Assembly: GCA_036924085.1 (NCBI GenBank)
Contig: JAVGWX010000011.1
Coordinates: forward strand, 34,470,386 to 34,534,385
Length of the DNA: 64,000 nt
Origin: Ariolimax columbianus
Taxonomy: Eukaryota > Mollusca > Gastropoda > Stylommatophora > Arionidae
Direction of reading: 5' to 3'
Of this stretch, positions 1 to 10,014 are shown piece by piece. The translations under genes and the position numbers were made by a program. Every line of letters begins with the position of its first letter. Position 1 is the stretch's first letter. The notes under the pieces were generated by a model. The model made no database searches, was not told where the DNA came from, and saw only the letters and a list, made by a program, of their open reading frames with translations.

Positions 1-362
1 CAATACCCCTTTTCCAGCTTTGGTTCAGGACTGATAGCAGTTTCCTCTTTGCTGTTTGGCCCAGCCCCATCAGCATTTCGTTTGTTATCCCGTCTTTTCC
101 GGGAGATTTCCTTTTCTTTAATGTTTTCATGGCCTCTTCCATTTCGTTCATTGTTAATTTTGCCATCATATGCTCTTCTGGTGCCATATTGATGTTGTCG
201 TGCCCCTTTTGCTCTTCATTAATGTCTGTATGCTTATCTGCAGGGACATCTATGTGGTTCGCTCTGGCATAGTGTTCAACAAAGGCGTTTGCGGCTTTTT
301 TTCAAGTGAGCAAGTTTTCGCCCTGCTTGATGGTAATTTGTTTGTTTGACACAAACAGTTTC
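1..362 (-). pseudogene. Non-LTR retrotransposon RT fragment (linker and first RT motifs)
   Basis: Read leftwards on the minus strand, this gives the region just before the reverse transcriptase (RT) core and its first motif, including the residues KSPGKDGITNEML, the usual 'S-P-G-D-G-I' signature of non-LTR RTs, followed by a typical LLSVLNQSWKRG helix. The linker KQITIKQGENLL...KKAANAFVEHYA is also family-like. An in-frame TGA at 304-302 interrupts the frame. The rest of the RT lies beyond the left edge. The right border, about 360-372, abuts a plus-strand RNase H fragment head to head. Clade is unassigned; the linker resembles RNase H-bearing I-like elements. Not a host gene. Confidence 0.85.
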
Positions 363-365
363 ATT

Positions 366-991
366 TGGGCGAATTGTTGCCGAAGGATTTTGTGATTTTT
401 AGTGACTTCAACTCGGTTCTGGAGGCGCTGAAGAACACCCCATACAAAGAAAAGGAGATATTCTTGGTGGGGAGGGTGATCAACAACATCATCACTGCCT
501 ACGGGATAAATGTCATCTTGCAATGGATCCCTGGACATAGTAAACTACTAGAGAACGAGATGTCCGACAGATTGGCAAAAACAGGAGCCTCGAAACAATT
601 GGATAGACCCTGCAGTAGCCACACAGTAAAACGAATTATTAAGAATAATACTCGAGAAGTCTGGATGAACAGGTGAACGAAGGGAACGACAGATCGCAGT
701 GTATTCAGTGAAATGTTCCAGCCAAAAACTACAGATGACATAAATAAACTACATAGAAGAGATCAAAGTCTCATCTCTCAGTTCCGAACAGGACATACTA
801 GAGTCAATAGCCACTTAAACCGCATCAATCCCCAGCACATGCACTTGTGCAGACATTGCTCTCATCCTGTTGAAACAGTTCGACATCTACTCATTGAGTG
901 CAAGGCACTTGCAGACAAGAAGAAAAAAATCTTACAAGCACTGTCAAAAATTGATAACCGACTGCGGTCCAGTCTTCTTTCCGTGTTTTAG
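366..991 (+). pseudogene. Retrotransposon RNase H and C-terminal Cys-His domain, one internal stop
   Basis: One reading frame encodes the C-terminal half of an RNase H domain (DFVIFSDFNSVLEAL, then LQWIPGHSKLLENEMSDRLAK, with the expected WIPGH and N-E-D-LAK signature), followed by a C-terminal Cys-His knuckle (CRHC...ETVRHLLIEC). RNase H would remove the RNA strand during retrotransposition. A TGA at 674-676 splits the frame, which continues unchanged afterwards, so this looks like a single nonsense change in an old 5'-truncated copy. The family is an I-like RNase H element, clearly different from the better preserved one at 47.4-49.3 kb. The following 3' UTR is shared with 22.64-22.95 kb. 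Confidence 0.85.
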
Positions 992-1600
992 TCCATAATG
1001 ATTGCGGCCAGACTACATATTTGACTGGAATTCCCTCTATTTGACACTTGTGTCCACGGAAACTTCTTGTGGTCTTTTTTTTTGGGATTATTTAGTTCGT
1101 TTATTTTGTGACGTTTTTCTCTTCGATTTTCCTGGCACGGTCTTCGACTATTTGAAATAGTATTTCGGTTACCCTGTGTTATATTTCCACTGCCCAGTGC
1201 ACACGGCTGAACCTCAAAAGTTAGGCTGAACCACGGCTGAACCTCACGAGATTGACTGAACCAGGGCTGAACCTCACGAGATTGGCTGAACCACGGCTGA
1301 ACCACGACTGAACCTCACGAGATTGACTGAACCACGGCTGAATCTCACGAGATTGGCTGAACCACGGCTGAACCTCACGAGATTGGCTGAACCACGGCTG
1401 AACCTCACGAGATTGGCTGAACCACGGCTGAATCTTACGAGATAGGCTGAACCACGGCTGAACCTCACGAGATTGGCTGAACCACCGCTGTACCTCACGA
1501 GATTGACACAAATGGATTAATGTTTTTTGGCAGCGCCGGTTTTGATGTGGCGGGAAAATGCACACACGGGTCAATAATAATGGACTAATATCGGCTTGAA
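992..1600 (+). mobile_element. 3' UTR of the preceding retrotransposon (family E), split by a minisatellite
   Basis: Starts with GTCCATAATGATTGCGGCC and ends with GGGTCAATAATAATGGACT. The same order of motifs (a 'ccacggtaac/ccacggaaac' box, an 'atagtatttcggt' box, a final 'gggtcaata' box) occurs at 22640-22945, where no coding sequence precedes it. That fixes this as a dispersed 3' UTR. The 30-base array at 1200-1505 sits inside it and replaces about 40 bases seen in the other copy. Confidence 0.7.
1200..1505. repeat. 30-base minisatellite, about 10 copies
   Basis: The unit is approximately CCACGGCTGAACCTCACGAG plus ATTGGCTGAA, with scattered single-base changes (gactgaa/ggctgaa). Because 30 is divisible by 3, long minus-strand frames appear; they are not treated as genes. 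The array interrupts the family E 3' UTR. Confidence 0.95.
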
Positions 1601-1837
1601 CAGGTTGAGCTCTGCCCGATTAGCAACATATCCATGACACTTCGCTCACACGGGGAGTGACGTTGTCCAGAGGTAGGGCACTCGTCGTTCTAAGCGATGA
1701 ACGGAAACGATGGGCGATCGAATACAGAAAGTTTCAAACGACTCAAGAGAAATAGGACCGGAGTGACTGTAATTCTGAGTTGCCTCCAGTCATCTTGACT
1801 TACGTCTTACCACTGGACTAAGGTAGCTTGCGTCTTG
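1601..1837. other. Gene-free stretch with a weak tRNA-like pattern
   Basis: No coding sequence. Bases around 1665-1725 (TCCAGAGGTAGGGCACTCG, then GGGCGATCGAATAC about 40 bases later) resemble degenerate pol III A and B boxes, so an old SINE head is possible but unproven. Confidence 0.3.
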
Positions 1838-3070
1838 CCAATTTCACTGACACAAATGGGCCACTTTTTGAGGGCGTCTCGCCAATTTCACTGACACAAA
1901 TGAATAACTTTTTGCGTGTATCTTTCCAATAGCACTGGCACAAATAAGCCACTTTTTGATGGCGCCTCTCTAATATCATTGAAACAAATGGGCCACTTTT
2001 TGAGGGCGTCTCGCCAATTTCACTGACACAAATGGGCCACTTTTTGAGGGCGTCTCGCCAATTTCACTGACACAAATGGGCCACTTTTTGAGGGCGTCTC
2101 GCCAATTTCACTGACACAAATGGGCCACTTTTTGAGGGCGTCTCGCCAATTTCACTGACACAAATGGGCCACTTTTTGAGGGCGTCTCGCCAATTTCACT
2201 GACACAAATGGGCCACTTTTTGCGTGTATCTTTCCAATAGCACTGGCACAAATAAGCCACTTATTGATGGCGCCTCTCTAATATCATTGAAACAAATGGG
2301 CCACTTTTTGATGGCGCCTCTCTAATATCATTGAAACAAATGGGCCACTTTTTGAGGGCGTCTCGCCAATTTCACTGACATAAATGGGCCACTTTTTGAG
2401 GGCGTCTCGCCAATTTCACTGACACAAATGGGCCACTTTTTGAGGGCGTCTCGCCAATTTCACTGACACAAATGGGCCACTTTTTGAGGGCGTCTCGCCA
2501 ATTTCACTGACACAAATGGGCCACTTTTTGAGGGCGTCTCGCCAATTTCACTGACACAAATGGGCCACTTTTTCAGGGTGTCTCACCAATTTCACTGACA
2601 CAAATGGGCCACTTTTTGAGGGCGTCTCGCCAATTTCACTGACACAAATGGGCCACTTTTTGAGGGCGTCTCGCCAATTTCACTGACACAAATGGGCCAC
2701 TTTTTGAGGGCGTCTCGCCAATTTCACTGACACAAATGGACCACTTTTTGAGGGCGTCTAGCCAATTTCACTGACACAAATGGACCACTTTTTGAGGGCG
2801 TCTCGCCAATTTCACTGACACAAATGGGCCACTTTATGAGGGCGTCTCGCCAATTTCACTGACACAAATGGACCACTTTATGAGGGCGTCTCGCCAATTT
2901 CACTGACACAAATGGACCACTTTATGAGGGCGTCTCGCCAATTTCACTGACAATAACGAACAACGTTTTGAGGCGTCTCACCAATAGCACTGGCACAAAC
3001 GGGACACTTTTTGAGGGATTCTCGCCAATAGCACTGACACAAAAAGAGCACTTTTTGAGGGCGTCCATCA
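1838..3070. repeat. 44-base satellite, about 28 copies, with variant sub-blocks
   Basis: The main unit reads GAGGGCGTCTCGCCAATTTC, ACTGACACAAATGGG, CCACTTTTT. A second unit type (TTTCCAATAGCACTGGCACA... and CTCTCTAATATCATTGAAAC...) appears as a linked pair near 1912-2000 and again near 2222-2345, indicating duplication of a multi-unit block. Units degrade towards 2940-3070 (CAATAGCACTGGCACAAACG). Confidence 0.97.
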
Positions 3071-3362
3071 ATGGGTGAGGGTCAATCAAAAGTGGTGAAA
3101 GGTAGACTAGGGGTAGGGAGGTGGTTACAATATGTCAGACATTTGTGGATGTGTATTGTGTGTGGTTCCTAGACTTCCTTAATGGAGGTAAAACTGAGGT
3201 AGTGGTCCAATGCTCCTGTTATGTACTGATCTAACAATAACCGACGTCACATCACTCTTGGAAAACTCTTACATCGTCAGCTTCCCTCTGTGCAGAGTGG
3301 GGATACTTACGGATACACATCCACTTACTTGTTTCCAAGGGAAGAATCATTAGATGGATAAT
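3071..3362. other. No recognisable feature
   Basis: Looks like single-copy sequence. No open frame, repeat, splice-supported exon or RNA gene recognised. Confidence 0.5.
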
Positions 3363-3640
3363 AAGGGGACGGCGTGGGCTAGGGGTTAAGTGTCACGGCT
3401 CACAACTGAAGGTGCTGGGTTAGATTTATATTACAGCACCGGCCGTTACCCCGGGGAAGCAAACCCTTAGAAAATGCTGATGAAAGCAGATCCTTACACA
3501 AAATGCACGCTGAAGTCGGATGCACTTGGTCGACAGGCGCAAAATAAAAACCACAGTGCAATACCACAGCGCCTTGGGGAATATATAAATAAGGCGAATG
3601 TCAAAGTGAAAAAAAACACGAAAAAAGTAGAAAATAATAT
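3363..3640 (+). mobile_element. tRNA-derived SINE (family D), degraded copy
   Basis: Begins GGGGACGGCGTGGGCTAGGGG, a pol III A-box-like head. The B box region (GCTGGGTTAGATTT) is decayed. The body contains GCTGAAGTCGGATGCACTTGG and the copy ends in an A-rich tail. A better preserved minus-strand copy with target duplications lies at 12361-12647, where the B box (GGTTCGATCCC) is intact. Confidence 0.85.
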
Positions 3641-3715
3641 TCACACACTGGATATGCACGCGTGAACGCGGGCATGGAAATTAAAATATAGAAACGACAG
3701 AATTATATATATATA

Positions 3716-4530
3716 TCTCCAGTACACTTGTGTCGTTAGGCGTCTTGGGAAGGTGTGACCTCCTTTGTTTCATATTTTTTCTTGGCAGGCGAATATCTGC
3801 TGGTGACTTGACAGCTTAATCCCAGATGCTAGGTTGGTAGAATATGTTGTTGTTTGTTGTTGTTTAATGCCAATTTTGAGTAAGATTACTCTTTTGTGTG
3901 AACTGAAAAGGACGTTAAGTGGCTGGTTGTAGTAGCTTTCCTCACATCCTGAGCATGCTGATGAAGGTGGACCGGAGCTCTCCATGTGACTGTACTCTGC
4001 TTGGCTTCATTTGCGGGGTGCTCACTACTACAGGGATCGCATCGATCTAATTTTGTCGGCCAGGCTGCCTTGAAAACAACCTGTTTCCAGGAAACGCTGC
4101 AGGAATGAGAGATTGTGATCTTCGTCAGTGAATTGACCCTGACGATATTTTGCCTGACTGGACTAGGGGTCTCAGTTCTACAGCCTAGAATATAGAATCA
4201 CCTTTTTTTAGACTGGTGGTGGTAGAAGCGTAAATTAGAGCAAGATAAACCTGCAGCCTGTCAGGCGCCAAGACCAGGTGTTATAGCCACAGCCCCCTTT
4301 TTTGCGACATATTCCACGTGGGACGGGAATCTCTAGAATAATTTGAGTAGATTTTTAACTGGAATTTTCCACTTCCAACTGCCAAGGGATTTTTAACGTG
4401 CGCGCCACTGCACATGGGTGTCTGATGTCACTACTCAGAGATCAAGGACATTTTTGCTGGATGATCCATGTGAAAAACGTACCGGTCTCTACCGTGATTT
4501 GAACCCATGACCACTGGGTCTCCCATAGAT
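3716..4530 (-). mobile_element. tRNA-derived SINE (family A), split by another repeat
   Basis: Minus-strand copy. The tail (rc of CCAGTACACTTGTGTCGTTAG) is at the left and the tRNA-like head (rc of CCGTGATTTGAACCCATGACC, the B box region) at the right near 4490-4525. It matches the near full-length copy at 20676-21240. It is interrupted at 3838-4193 by a family B element; removing that restores the order seen in the intact copy. Confidence 0.85.
3838..4193 (-). mobile_element. Family B non-autonomous element inserted in SINE A, 8-base TSD
   Basis: The inserted sequence begins (in + orientation) with GTT repeats, i.e. a (AAC)n 3' tail on the minus strand, and contains the family B hallmarks TAAGTGGCTGGTTGTAGTAG and GAAGGTGGACCGGAGCTC. 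TAGAATAT flanks it at 3838-3845 and 4186-4193, a clean target-site duplication (TSD). No tRNA-like boxes are seen, so its class (SINE of unknown head, or a truncated LINE tail) is open. Confidence 0.8.
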
Positions 4531-4662
4531 TTATTTATTAATAAAATAAAGACTTTATTGTCAAGGAGCATGCTGTCTTTGTAATAGCAAAATGCAGAGG
4601 TAACCTGGAACTTCACACCTCCCACACCAAACACAGGGCAACAAATAAGGGTACCCGGGAAC
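4531..4662. other. Short unassigned AT-rich segment
   Basis: Contains TTTATTAATAAAATAAAGAC and no frame of interest. It lies between SINE A and a retrotransposon 3' end. Confidence 0.3.
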
Positions 4663-5160
4663 AATGTCCGTCAGTACTCTTCAACCTTTTTATACCTGGT
4701 GCCCACTTGTATAACTTTCGTGACCGTAAATTGTTTTTCGCCCGCTCAAATCTCAATTGAAGAAAACTTCACGATCGTCCACTGTGAATTTTGAATGTTT
4801 CCAATAATCACATGTCCGCTGCAGAACGTCGCTCTCTTCACAGCTGTCTGAAAGAAACTCGATCTCTTGACAAATCCCCAGCCTACTCCAGAGTCCTTCT
4901 TTGACATCTTTTTGTTGTCGTTTTATTGGTCTGCGTCTCCCTCTCTTAACCGACTCCATACCTTCCATTAACGTTCTCTGAAAGCCGATGCGTCTTTTGA
5001 AATGATGAACCTGTTCTCCTCTTTGCCGAACTCTCGGCGAATGTCTGCATTCTTCTTCTTTTCTGACGACGTTATTCTGAGGATCCTTCTATAACATTTT
5101 GACTCGAAGGACGTGATTCTCTTCCTTGAGATTTTGGGTAACTGTTCATGATTCACAGCC
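4663..5160 (-). pseudogene. CFDP2/RTE-like retrotransposon C-terminus and 3' UTR
   Basis: Minus-strand frames give RKRITSFESKCYRRILRITS, then RGRRRPIKRQQKD and FLSDSCEESDVLQRT. These align in order with the C-terminal region of the endonuclease-RT family seen at 10.7-11.1 kb (ESFESKCYRKILTIPW; GRGRPRRRWHQDI; FRQTVMRATF). At least two frame changes are needed. The leftmost ~150 bases (TATACCTGGTGCCCACTTGT) recur at 34.5-34.7 kb and are the element's 3' UTR. Only the distal end is present, as expected of 5' truncation. Confidence 0.8.
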
Positions 5161-5544
5161 GTATGCTGTAACTAGAAGAAAAAAACAGCTTCTCAAAATT
5201 TTCACTTTTGTTGGTTTGCTGGTATTTTGCCACAGTTTCCTCGTGTTGTCATTACGGTATGTCATTATTATGCTACAAGCTGGGCACATAAAAGCCAAAA
5301 TCTACCACAAGTGGGCGGTTGAGCCCATGTTGAATAGGACTGAGTACATCATAGGTGTCTCTAACGGTTGGGTGCCCATCCGAAGAGAGGGTGTTTGCGC
5401 CCATCAATGTGGATGCATTTAAGCAACGTATGGAATACTTGGAATACTAGTATTCAAATAGGCTTGTTAATATCTGTTGCCAGGTAGCCGTAGGCTATCG
5501 GCTATCCGTAGTAAGTAATTTAAAACTTTTCTGCGGCTTACCAG
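5161..5544. other. Unrecognised segment with short open frames
   Basis: A plus-strand frame covers about 5126-5422 but shows no domain, codon bias or splice context I recognise. It may be retrotransposon-derived. No function is proposed. Confidence 0.3.
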
Positions 5545-5805
5545 GTCTGTGAGAAGGTACAAATAATTTTGGCAGATCTTTACTAGAATTTGTGAATTTT
5601 GTCCTGGCAGCGGCCGTTAAACCTACTCTTTCCAATTTCTGACTGCCACGGATTTTAAACGTGCTCGGTGCTGAACACGGGAGTCCGATCTCACTACCCA
5701 GAGATCAGCGGAATTTTACAAGAAGATTTACGTGATAAAATCCCAGTCTCCACTGTGATTCGAACCCGCTATCTCCGGCACCCGAGCCGGACACCTTTCC
5801 TCCAG
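5545..5805 (-). mobile_element. SINE A, 3'-truncated copy with intact B box
   Basis: The right end read on the minus strand gives a tRNA-like head (GGTGTCCGGCTCGGGTGCCG) and the B box GGGTTCGAATC near 5757-5767. The body (rc of CGGCCGTTAAACCTACTCTT) matches the other family A copies. The tail half is missing. Confidence 0.85.
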
Positions 5806-6095
5806 AAAACTGAGCCTCCTAAGCAACACTGGAAACTTTAATTTAAAATGATTATTGTTTCTTAAAGAAATGATACATTTTTATAGTTTACAACGGCAAA
5901 TCAAATCAAATGAATTGCATTTAAAAGGAGCGAATTTATTTAAGTTTCTCATGATAAGTGTACCAGTATATGGGTCACAATTAGGTCAGCGGTTGTTATG
6001 ATGAGGATGATGATAATGACAATGCAATTTAGAAACAAAAACATCCTAAAGGTGTGCTTCGTTGATGTGTTAATGCTGATTTTGAGGATTACATT
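5806..6095. other. No gene recognised
   Basis: AT-rich sequence with a short GATGAT run near 6000-6020. Nothing else supported. Confidence 0.5.
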
Positions 6096-6485
6096 ATTTA
6101 GTAGTTCATTTTAAAGTAAACAAGAATTTAGAGGTTTCTGCTGAGTAATCTAATTTTTATTTTTTGTGAGATATAGGGATCTCTGTTATTTAGAAGTTGA
6201 TTTTTGTCTTGTGATATAAAAATTCCAGTTATTTAGATGTTGGTTTTAGTTAAAGTGATACTGTGATTCCAGTAATTTAAATATTGATTTTTGTATAGTG
6301 ATATAGGGATCCAAGTTATTTAGATTTTGATTTATGTTAAAGTGATATAATGATCCCAGTTATTTAGATGTTGATTTTTGTTAAAGTGATGTAGGAATGG
6401 CTGTTATCTAAATGTTGATTTTCGTATAGTGATTGTGGGGATTCCTGTTTTTTAGATGTTAATTATTGTGTAGTGAAATATTTAT
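6096..6485. repeat. Degenerate ~60-base tandem repeat
   Basis: About six decayed copies of a unit containing TTATTTAGATGTTGATTTTT and GTTAAAGTGATATAGGGATC. It grades into the 36-base array to the right. Confidence 0.75.
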
Positions 6486-7505
6486 ATTTTTACAGATATT
6501 GAATTATCCGTTATTTATTCATATTTTACAGAAATTGTAATGTCCGCTATTTAGTCTCTATTTTACATATATTCAGATGTCTCCTATTGTCATTATTTTA
6601 CAGATATTGTATTGTCCATTATTTAGTCATATTTTTACAGATATATGTATTGTCCGTTATTTAGTCATATTGTACAGATGTTAGGATGTCCGTTATTTAG
6701 TCATATTGTACAGATGTTAGGATGTCCGCTATTTCATCATATTGTACAGATGTTAGGATGTCCGTTATTTAGTTATATTGTACATATGTTAGGATGTCCG
6801 CTATTTCATCATATTGTACAGATCTTAGGATGTCCGCTATTTCATCATATTGTACAGATGTTAGAATGTCCGTTATTTAGTCATATGGTACAGATGTTAG
6901 AATGTCCATTATTTAGTCATATTATACAGGTGTTCGGATGTCCGTTATTTAGTCATATTGTACAGATGTTGTATTGCCCGTTGTTTAGTCATATTGTACA
7001 GATATTGTAGTGCAGGTTTAGTCATATGGGATCAAGATGCCGAGCAGCACATTAGCTGCAGTGGTCAGCGACCCATAGCTGACTGTTAGTGTCAGGGCCA
7101 ACGAACCAAAGCTGCCAAGACCCTTCTACACCTAAACGCGGTAATCCTGGATAACAGACTGCAGCAGGGCAGACTGGCTAAGGAGAAGGGATCGAAGAGG
7201 GAATGCTAATCCGGTACTCAAAAAATGCTTTCTGAAGTCGGATGTGTTGGACGAAAAGGTGCAAATATCACAGTCAAGCTGTAAACTACGATACAACGCA
7301 TTCCGTTCTCTGGACTACATTCTGATACTTAAGCCCTTTCAGGGTTTGGTAGTGGGAAATTGAAAACGAACGAAGCCAAGCCAAGCCATTTAGTCATATT
7401 GTACATATATTGTATTGCCCGGTATTGAGTCATAGTGTACAGATATTTGGATGTCCGTTATTTAGTCATATTGTACATATATTAAGATATCCGTTATTTC
7501 GTATT
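6486..7505. repeat. 36-base minisatellite, interrupted by SINE C
   Basis: The unit is GTACAGATGTTAGGATGTCC plus GTTATTTAGTCATATT. Copies are cleanest at 6645-6960, more diverged at 6486-6640, and continue at 7389-7505 after a SINE C insertion at 7028-7388. The plus-strand frame across the clean part (a 12-residue repeat) is a by-product of the unit being divisible by 3. Confidence 0.93.
7028..7388 (+). mobile_element. SINE-like element family C inserted in the 36-base array
   Basis: Runs from GGGATCAAGATGCCGAGCAG to a (AAGCC)n end after GAAAACGAACGAAG. Other copies: 22256-22635 (-), 39456-39815 (+), 50845-51160 (+), plus partials. The core AAATGC.TTCTGAAGTCGGATG is shared with family D. TTTAGTCATAT lies on both sides (7017-7027, 7389-7399), compatible with a target duplication, although the host array itself contains this string. 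Confidence 0.85.
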
Positions 7506-7625
7506 GTCCGATATTTGTGTGAATGGCTGTTTTATGCTACCAAATTATTTCTAATCTGAATACCAACCTTTTAATATCATAGAATATAAACAATAAATAG
7601 TGTTCTATTGTACATCCATTCCAAT
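7506..7625 (-). other. Presumed 3' UTR of the SK channel gene
   Basis: Immediately downstream of the channel stop codon on the minus strand. No AATAAA is seen within ~130 bases; a CATAAA variant lies at about 7530-7535. Array sequence resumes to the left. The polyadenylation site cannot be fixed from sequence. Confidence 0.35.
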
Positions 7626-8827
7626 TTACTGAGCCTTATCAGTGCTAGACATTGTTGGATGGCGCCCCTCTTCTAACACACACAGTTTCTCGTAGACACG
7701 AGACATGGTTTCTTCGATGCTGACCATTTTCTCCTCCACAGATATCTGTCTGAGCCTGATGGAGTTGATGGCTCTAGACATCTCGCACTGAGCCTTGCTG
7801 ACCTCAACCAGGGTCACTGATTTATCCGTCAGGCTACGCCGTCTGTTTTTCAACTCTCTTATATTGTAGATGGCGTGAAGAAGCTTGGTCTGGAGTCCTA
7901 GAATGGTCTTTTCTTCAACTTTAGTCTTAGTGATAATTCGGTGATATTTATACAGTTTCCAGCCACACTTAACAATGTTAGCAGCTTCCACTTTCAACTT
8001 TTTACCAATTTCTATTTCTAGAACGAAGTCGTGCACGTATTTTTCAGTCTGGGAGAGTTCAAGCTTGCGAGCAAGTACTGCCACAACTAAAGCCGTACAG
8101 CCGGTTCCCATGATGCCTGTAATCACCGCAATGCTCCGACCGCAGTATGAATTCGGTACTATATCCCCGTAGCCGACTGTGAGAAAGGTAATAGCGATGA
8201 GCCACATTGAGTTCAAGAAGTTCCCGTGGACACGGGCGTGTAAGGCATCATTGTACATCTCACACAATCTCAGCGTCCAGCTCGTGATAATGAATAAGGA
8301 GACCATGAACACGCACAGGAAGTAGTCTGGATACAACGCCATGAACGATTTGAATATAAACCGGAAGTTGAAGTGAATTCGGTTAAGTGCTCCTAAACTC
8401 TGGCAGGAAGCGTCTTGATACAGTCGACTGTGCAACATGAGGAACCGACACACGAGGTAGAGTCTTAGGAACATGGGAAGAGAGAGAACAACATCCAGAG
8501 GAACACGAACTGGCTCAGAGACATCCCCATCTGATTCAGTTGTATGCCAGAAAATGTAGTATTGACCTGGGATTGGGTGGATCACGCAGATGACCATTTC
8601 GGCCACAGCTGAGAAGATCCGTCGATAGTTCATAGCCAGCCTCCAGTCATCCATGCTATTGTTCACAGTGAACAGTTGGACTCCCAGTCTGTGATACATG
8701 AAGATAAATATAAGAAGGGCTATAGTTGAGCCAGTGATGCACAGCTTGAGCAGGATGGAGGTAACGTCCGTGCGGTTAATAATAAACGCAGCAGATAATT
8801 CCGTCTCAATCACCATCAGCAAGATAC
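7626..8827 (-). CDS. SK-type Ca2+-activated K+ channel, large 3' exon (S1 end to C-terminus)
   Basis: Terminal exon of a KCNN/SK-like channel, a calmodulin-gated, voltage-insensitive K+ channel of the plasma membrane. Numbering from the proposed ATG (479 residues in all), it holds the end of S1 (VIETELS, 85-91), S2 (~102-125), the SK-specific NNSMDDWRLAMNYRRIF (~135-151), S3 with IHPIPG, S4 (SLPMFLRLYL), S5, the pore with filter TVGYGD (296-301), S6 (GIMGTGCTALVVAVLARKLE), a calmodulin-binding region (~335-415) and a coiled-coil tail. TAA stop at 7628-7626. The acceptor CTGTTTCAG is at 8836-8828. The filter is TVGYGD where vertebrate SKs have SIGYGD, and the calmodulin-binding helix is quite diverged, so Ca2+ gating could differ. 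Having S2 to the C-terminus in one exon is compact compared with vertebrate KCNN genes. IK (KCNN4) versus SK assignment is not settled. Confidence 0.95.
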
Positions 8828-8899
8828 CTGAAACAGATGTAATAGTAATACGATTAGTTCAACTGATAGCCCCAGGTCAAACATCGGTGTTTCTACAGA

Positions 8900-9520
8900 T
8901 ATACAGGAACAACTTAAAGAGATGAGGATACAGGGATTTGAGACATGTCATTGTGAAGCAATACTAGACCTCGACTACACGATGATCTCCCCAAAAGAAG
9001 AGCTTTCAAACGTCGGTTGTGGAGCGTGAGGCTGATCATACGTCTCTCGAGGGAGGCTTGGATCACTCTTGATTTTGGATTCCATTTCTTTTGTAAGTGA
9101 CCACGTTCTGCGGCATAGCACATTGCAAGGAGAACTGTGGAGTTATGTAGAGAGGTGGGGAGGCTCTGGTTGTGTTCTAGTGTCGTCGTTATGGGCGAAA
9201 AAGCCTCCAAGCCTGCGAGACAATGTCTTGTTAATTTTAGGTTTAGATCGTTCTGCATATTCAGTTCGCGTCCCAGGTAGATGCTCCCCATCGTGGGTGA
9301 CTGAGTTATTGGTAGCGAAACGGTTACTCGTGATTTTTGTCTTGGAGGTATTCATCTCGAGGCCTGCTTTTCTCTTAACTTTATGAAGCATACTTGCCAT
9401 CTGTTTGGCGTCTTTGGCTGTTTCTGTAATGAACATCATGTCACCTGCGAAGCGATTGATGCTGATGTCAAAGAGGGTACCAATCGTATTTACTGATGAT
9501 GGATCGCCAGACATGCTGAA
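8900..9520 (-). pseudogene. RTE-like RT fragment with mutated catalytic motif
   Basis: Read leftwards: FDISINRFAGDMMFITETAKDAKQM, where the RT catalytic box F-A-D-D has become F-A-G-D. It is followed by LHKVKRKAGLEMNTSKTKI, then (after a frameshift near 9200-9290) YLGRELNMQNDLNLKL and a decayed thumb/C-terminal part. This is the standard motif order of RTE-type non-LTR RTs. Loss of the first catalytic aspartate plus the frameshift make it dead. Antisense reading gives nothing. Lies in the channel intron, same strand as the gene. Confidence 0.85.
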
Positions 9521-9640
9521 AAAGACATGTTGGGTAGAGACCCCCTCACCCCCCCCCCTCCCAATTCTCCCTCCTAGTCAACACCTTTCTGGACGGATAC
9601 TATTGCTGGTTTGTTGTAAAAAGCTGGAAGGTTGTCGTAC
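9521..9640. repeat. C-rich low-complexity stretch
   Basis: Short run of C homopolymers (9546-9560) between two pieces of decayed RTE sequence. Confidence 0.6.
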
Positions 9641-9940
9641 AGTCTGAGTAGAAGTTAGTAAGGATTCTGACATAGCCGTGATCGATACATTGGTCCAGCA
9701 GGGAATGCCAGACGAAGAGCAGAGTCAAATGCCTTCTTATTAGTGAAGATAAAGTGACGTATCTTCTTTACGCTGTCCAAGTTTCGCAAGCGTGAAAAAG
9801 AGTGGGTAGCCCCCAATACATCTTCGTATTTGGTGACAAGACAGAACTTTTGCACTTCAACACAAGTTTTCAGTCCTTCAAAACTAGCCATGACGTTGAT
9901 AATCCTGGTGTGTATCTTATAGTCGATATTCATTTTCTAA
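9640..9940 (-). pseudogene. RTE-like RT fragment (finger/palm part), decayed
   Basis: Minus-strand frame contains KIRHFIFTNKKAFDSALRLA, corresponding to the F-D-KAFDS box of RT. LLRLYDNLPAF and IVSVQKGVD follow after a stop, corresponding to the loop before the Q-G-C box. It probably belongs to the same insertion as 8900-9520 (the order is correct), separated by a short C-rich stretch. Confidence 0.75.
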
Positions 9941-10014
9941 TGAAGGTACGCTGATCAGCCATGCTAGCAAGATACTTTTGCGAATCCTATTAAGAGGGAT
10001 AGAGAAAAGGTTTG

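Noticed and set aside
302..538. Minus-strand frame continuing from the RT fragment through 538
   Set aside because: Only its C-terminal ~20 codons (to about 362) belong to the RT linker; the rest is the shadow of the plus-strand RNase H.
1838..3070. CRISPR-like regular spacing
   Set aside because: The 44-base array is head-to-tail without unique spacers, and the sequence is eukaryotic; no cas genes.
7975..8172. Plus-strand frame within the channel exon
   Set aside because: Antisense shadow of the S6/pore coding sequence.
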